DNA of 64,000 nt, from assembly GCA_963663315.1 (NCBI GenBank), contig OY760176.1:1240001-1304000 (forward strand), given 5' to 3'. The notes below the pieces were generated by a model. It had not been told where the DNA came from and searched no databases. It saw only the letters and a list, made by a program, of their open reading frames with translations. The position numbers and the translations under genes are program-made. Source of the DNA: G963663315 sp963663315. Its GTDB lineage: Bacteria > Pseudomonadota > Gammaproteobacteria > Arenicellales > Poriferihabitantaceae. Shown here one piece after another: positions 61,669 through 64,000 of this stretch; the first letter of the stretch is position 1; each line of letters begins with the position of its first letter.

Positions 61669-62967
61669 TCAGGCGCCACAATCACGAGGCGTGATGTTAT
61701 TCTCGGCAGCGTATGCCGCTGAATCTTCCGCAATCAACGCATCGACCACCTCACGGTCAGCGCCGGAAAATCCAGTGATCAGGGACCATGATTGCGAACC
61801 CGCATCCCATTGCTGGATGGCGCCCAGACCCGGCCCACCGTGATTGGCGCAACTGACATTGATTTCAGGACCGAAGTTTTCAAGGCCAAGCTCGGTCATG
61901 CGCGCCTGATCAATTTTCAGCGCTTCCATACCATCGCGCATATGTCCGGAATTGATATCTGCGACCCCATGAATGCCTTGAGCGGTGAGAGCCGCTTCCG
62001 CAGCCAGCATCGCGGCATACATACCCCGGTTGTAAAGCACGGTGCCCAGGTTGGAACCGTCACCCGCTGCCTTACCGGCATCAACCACATATTTACGTAA
62101 ATCGTCATACACGGCAAAGTCATCACCGACACCGTGGAAGGCAATAGCCTTGTAGCCATGCGCTCCCTCCCCGGCAGGGATTACATCGTTTTCGGAGGCT
62201 GACCACCAAACCCCGATGAAATGATCCATTGGATAACGGATGTTGGCTGCTTCCTGAACCGCAACCTGATTCATTACACCCCAACCCCACATCAGTACAT
62301 AATCAGGGCGTTCCCGGCGAATTCGCAGCCATAGTGATTTCTGTTCCTGACCGGGATGATCAACCGCCAGCAGGGTCAGGTTGTAGCTATGTTTTTTCGC
62401 AAGCTCCTCAAGCGTACGAATCGGCTCCTTGCCGTAAGCCGAATTATGGTATACCAGAGTAATGGATTTGCCATTCAGATCGCCCCCTTCCTGACCAAGA
62501 ATATAATTGACGATAATCGAAGCCGCATCCCAGTAAGTACCAGGATAGTTGAAGATATGGCTGAACACGGCGCCGTTGGCCGCAGAAGTCCGCCCATAAC
62601 CCATGGAGTGAACCGGAATGCCATCGGCGGTCGCCTTGGGTATCAACTGATAGGTAATCCCGGTAGAAAGCGGTTGATAAACCAGAGCGCCTTCACCCTT
62701 GGTGGATTCGTAGCATTCCACCCCTTTTTCGGTGTTGTATCCGGTTTCACAGGGCAATATACGAAGAGGGACCCCGCCAATACCTCCATCCCGCTCATTC
62801 AGAAGGGTTAAATAATCGTGGTAGCCATCGGCAAACGGGATACCATTTGGCGCATAGGGTCCGGTACGATAATCCAGCGATGGAAACACCAGTTCCGCTG
62901 ATGCCGTCCAGGAAGCGACTGACATCAACATTGCGATGCCTGAGGCAACAAGTCTAGTATGTTTCAT
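61669..62967 (-). CDS. Periplasmic binding protein of Liv-type ABC transporter
   Basis: About 432-aa type I periplasmic binding protein. ATG 62967 is chosen because AAAGGAGGAA precedes it; the frame extends to 63132 without merit. Signal peptide MKHTRLVASGIAMLMSVASW followed by TASAEL. Landmarks: RTGPYAPNGIPFADGYHDYL, NERDGGIGGVPLRIL, YHNSAYGKEPIRTLEELAKK and AANIRYPMDHFIGVWW. Members of this group are usually beside PaaK-like ligases, so an aromatic or medium-size carboxylate is a likely ligand rather than leucine. Ligand not established. Confidence 0.88.
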   Translation of the reverse strand: MKHTRLVASGIAMLMSVASWTASAELVFPSLDYRTGPYAPNGIPFADGYHDYLTLLNERDGGIGGVPLRILPCETGYNTEKGVECYESTKGEGALVYQPLSTGITYQLIPKATADGIPVHSMGYGRTSAANGAVFSHIFNYPGTYWDAASIIVNYILGQEGGDLNGKSITLVYHNSAYGKEPIRTLEELAKKHSYNLTLLAVDHPGQEQKSLWLRIRRERPDYVLMWGWGVMNQVAVQEAANIRYPMDHFIGVWWSASENDVIPAGEGAHGYKAIAFHGVGDDFAVYDDLRKYVVDAGKAAGDGSNLGTVLYNRGMYAAMLAAEAALTAQGIHGVADINSGHMRDGMEALKIDQARMTELGLENFGPEINVSCANHGGPGLGAIQQWDAGSQSWSLITGFSGADREVVDALIAEDSAAYAAENNITPRDCGA

Positions 62968-63055
62968 ATTTCCTCCTTTGGAAATGGTTTTTGTCCAGAT
63001 ACGCAACATTGAAATATTCAGGACTTCACGTTTATGGACAGGGTTACGGCCGTAA

Positions 63056-64000
63056 CTAATGTGGAAACGGCCAGAGTCTGAGTTTTTCTTTGGTGATTCT
63101 CCAAAGCTGAGCCAGCCCATGAGGCTCCACAATCAGGAAAAACATAATCAACCCGCCGATCAGAATAAGGATCAGGTGAGCCACCAGGTCGGTCGGCCAA
63201 CCCAGTCCGCCGACCATGATATTCTTTAATAATACTGGAATCAGCACCATAAAGGCAGCCCCTATGAATGAACCCAGTATGGACCCCAGTCCGCCGATGA
63301 TGATCATGAACAGGACCAGGAAGGATTTATCGATGCCGAATGCTTCAGTCGGCTCCGCGGCCCCGAGATAGATCATGAAAAACATGGCGCCCGAAACGCC
63401 GATGTAAAACGAACTGACAGCGAACGCCGACAATTTCGTTCGCAAGGGCGGCACCCCGATGATTTCAGCCGCAATATCCATATCCCGTATCGCCATCCAG
63501 GAGCGGCCGACTCTGCCGCGGGTCAGGTTCTTGGCGATCAGGGCGAACACCACCACGATTACAAGACAAAACAGGTAGGTCGCCCAGGGAGGAGAATTCG
63601 GTCCTGAAATGGCAATGCCGAAAATAAATCGCTCGGGAGCGGTAATCATTCCGGAACCTGAGTAGTTATAGAACCAGGGAACCTTGTTGAACAGCCAGAC
63701 CAGGAAAAACTGGGCAGCCAGCGTGGCCACAGCCAGATAAAAACCCTTGATTCTCAGACTGGGCAAGCCGAATAACACGCCGACAAGCGCCGTCACCCCT
63801 CCTGAGAGGAGTATCACGATAAACATGTTCATTTCAGGAAACGACGTGGTCAGTTTGTAGGACGCGTATGCGCCCACCGCCATAAAGCCACCCGTTCCCA
63901 GACTGAGCAGCCCGCAATATCCGGTCAACAGGTTCAATCCAAGCGCCGCCATGGCCCAGACCAGCACCGGGACAAGTACGGATTTCTCCCAGTAATCGTT
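63056..64000 (-). CDS. livM: Branched-chain-type ABC permease LivM (5' end beyond the window)
   Basis: Inner-membrane permease of the Liv type. The frame continues past the last base (NDYWEKSVLVPVLVWAMAALG), so the start codon lies outside the window; the GTG at 63967 is not the true start. Typical LivM motifs: GLNLLTGYCGLLSLGTGGFMAVGAY, GLPSLRIKGFYLAVATLAAQF (about a third of the way in), GRSWMAIRDMDIAAEIIGV and GGLGSILGSFIGAAFMVLIP. Followed by the binding-protein gene 88 bp later. Confidence 0.92.
   Translation of the reverse strand, partial: NDYWEKSVLVPVLVWAMAALGLNLLTGYCGLLSLGTGGFMAVGAYASYKLTTSFPEMNMFIVILLSGGVTALVGVLFGLPSLRIKGFYLAVATLAAQFFLVWLFNKVPWFYNYSGSGMITAPERFIFGIAISGPNSPPWATYLFCLVIVVVFALIAKNLTRGRVGRSWMAIRDMDIAAEIIGVPPLRTKLSAFAVSSFYIGVSGAMFFMIYLGAAEPTEAFGIDKSFLVLFMIIIGGLGSILGSFIGAAFMVLIPVLLKNIMVGGLGWPTDLVAHLILILIGGLIMFFLIVEPHGLAQLWRITKEKLRLWPFPH

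Overview
The window looks like a chromosomal segment of a heterotrophic gammaproteobacterium. The evidence is gene content and order. There is a small 4.5S-type SRP RNA directly before dnaX, an mtaD-ubiG-mupP run as in pseudomonads, gltX followed by tRNA-Ala and tRNA-Glu, hflK-hflC-DUF2065-purA with rnr-rlmB nearby, and a System I (Ccm) cytochrome c maturation operon. Genus and species cannot be read from the sequence. Several genes use TTG or GTG starts.

Layout. 1-2.3 kb: a very GC-rich secreted repeat protein on the minus strand, running off the left edge and broken by a one-base frameshift. 2.3-5.3 kb: an Asp/Glu-racemase-like enzyme (EutA/maleate-isomerase type), then a minus-strand trio (DUF1028, VOC, O-methyltransferase). 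5.5-9.8 kb: three glutamate-synthase-like subunits plus a type III glutamine synthetase, the N-methylglutamate synthase / gamma-glutamylmethylamide synthetase arrangement (also called glxBCD-glnT). 9.8-20 kb: ffs, dnaX, an M24-fold hydrolase lacking the usual metal ligands, metY, a hydrolase, mtaD, ubiG, mupP, panC and dinB.

20-38 kb is the most unusual part. The ccm operon is split: ccmA-ccmB end at 21365 and ccmC-ccmD-ccmE-ccmF-ccmG-ccmH-ccmI resume at 32381. The roughly 11 kb between them holds two modules. The first (21.4-25.2 kb) has a DUF4143 ATPase preceded by a 23-bp tandem repeat, and a two-gene ATPase plus nuclease-like pair that resembles a defence module. The second (25.5-32.1 kb) is AT-richer and encodes an enolase-superfamily enzyme, an asparaginase-like amidohydrolase, a GlxA-type regulator and a polar amino acid ABC importer. 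Copies of one palindromic repeat lie at the left edge, between the modules and at the right edge; the middle copy carries a second copy of the ccmB 3' end.

38-57 kb is mostly housekeeping: dapD, gltX, two tRNAs, a Swt1-like HEPN gene directly after tRNA-Glu, hom, an Mth938-like protein, a membrane-targeted MsrA-MsrB fusion, rlmB, rnr, pntA-pntB, hisG (long form), a LysM lipoprotein, a GabD-type dehydrogenase, purA, DUF2065 and hflC/hflK. 57-64 kb is a minus-strand catabolic block: enoyl-CoA hydratase, family III CoA-transferase, a PaaK-like CoA ligase and a branched-chain-type ABC transporter (LivF, binding protein, LivM cut by the right edge). It probably imports and CoA-activates an unidentified carboxylic acid. 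Overall the organism appears able to use amino acids, possibly methylated amines, and organic acids, and has a c-type-cytochrome respiratory chain.
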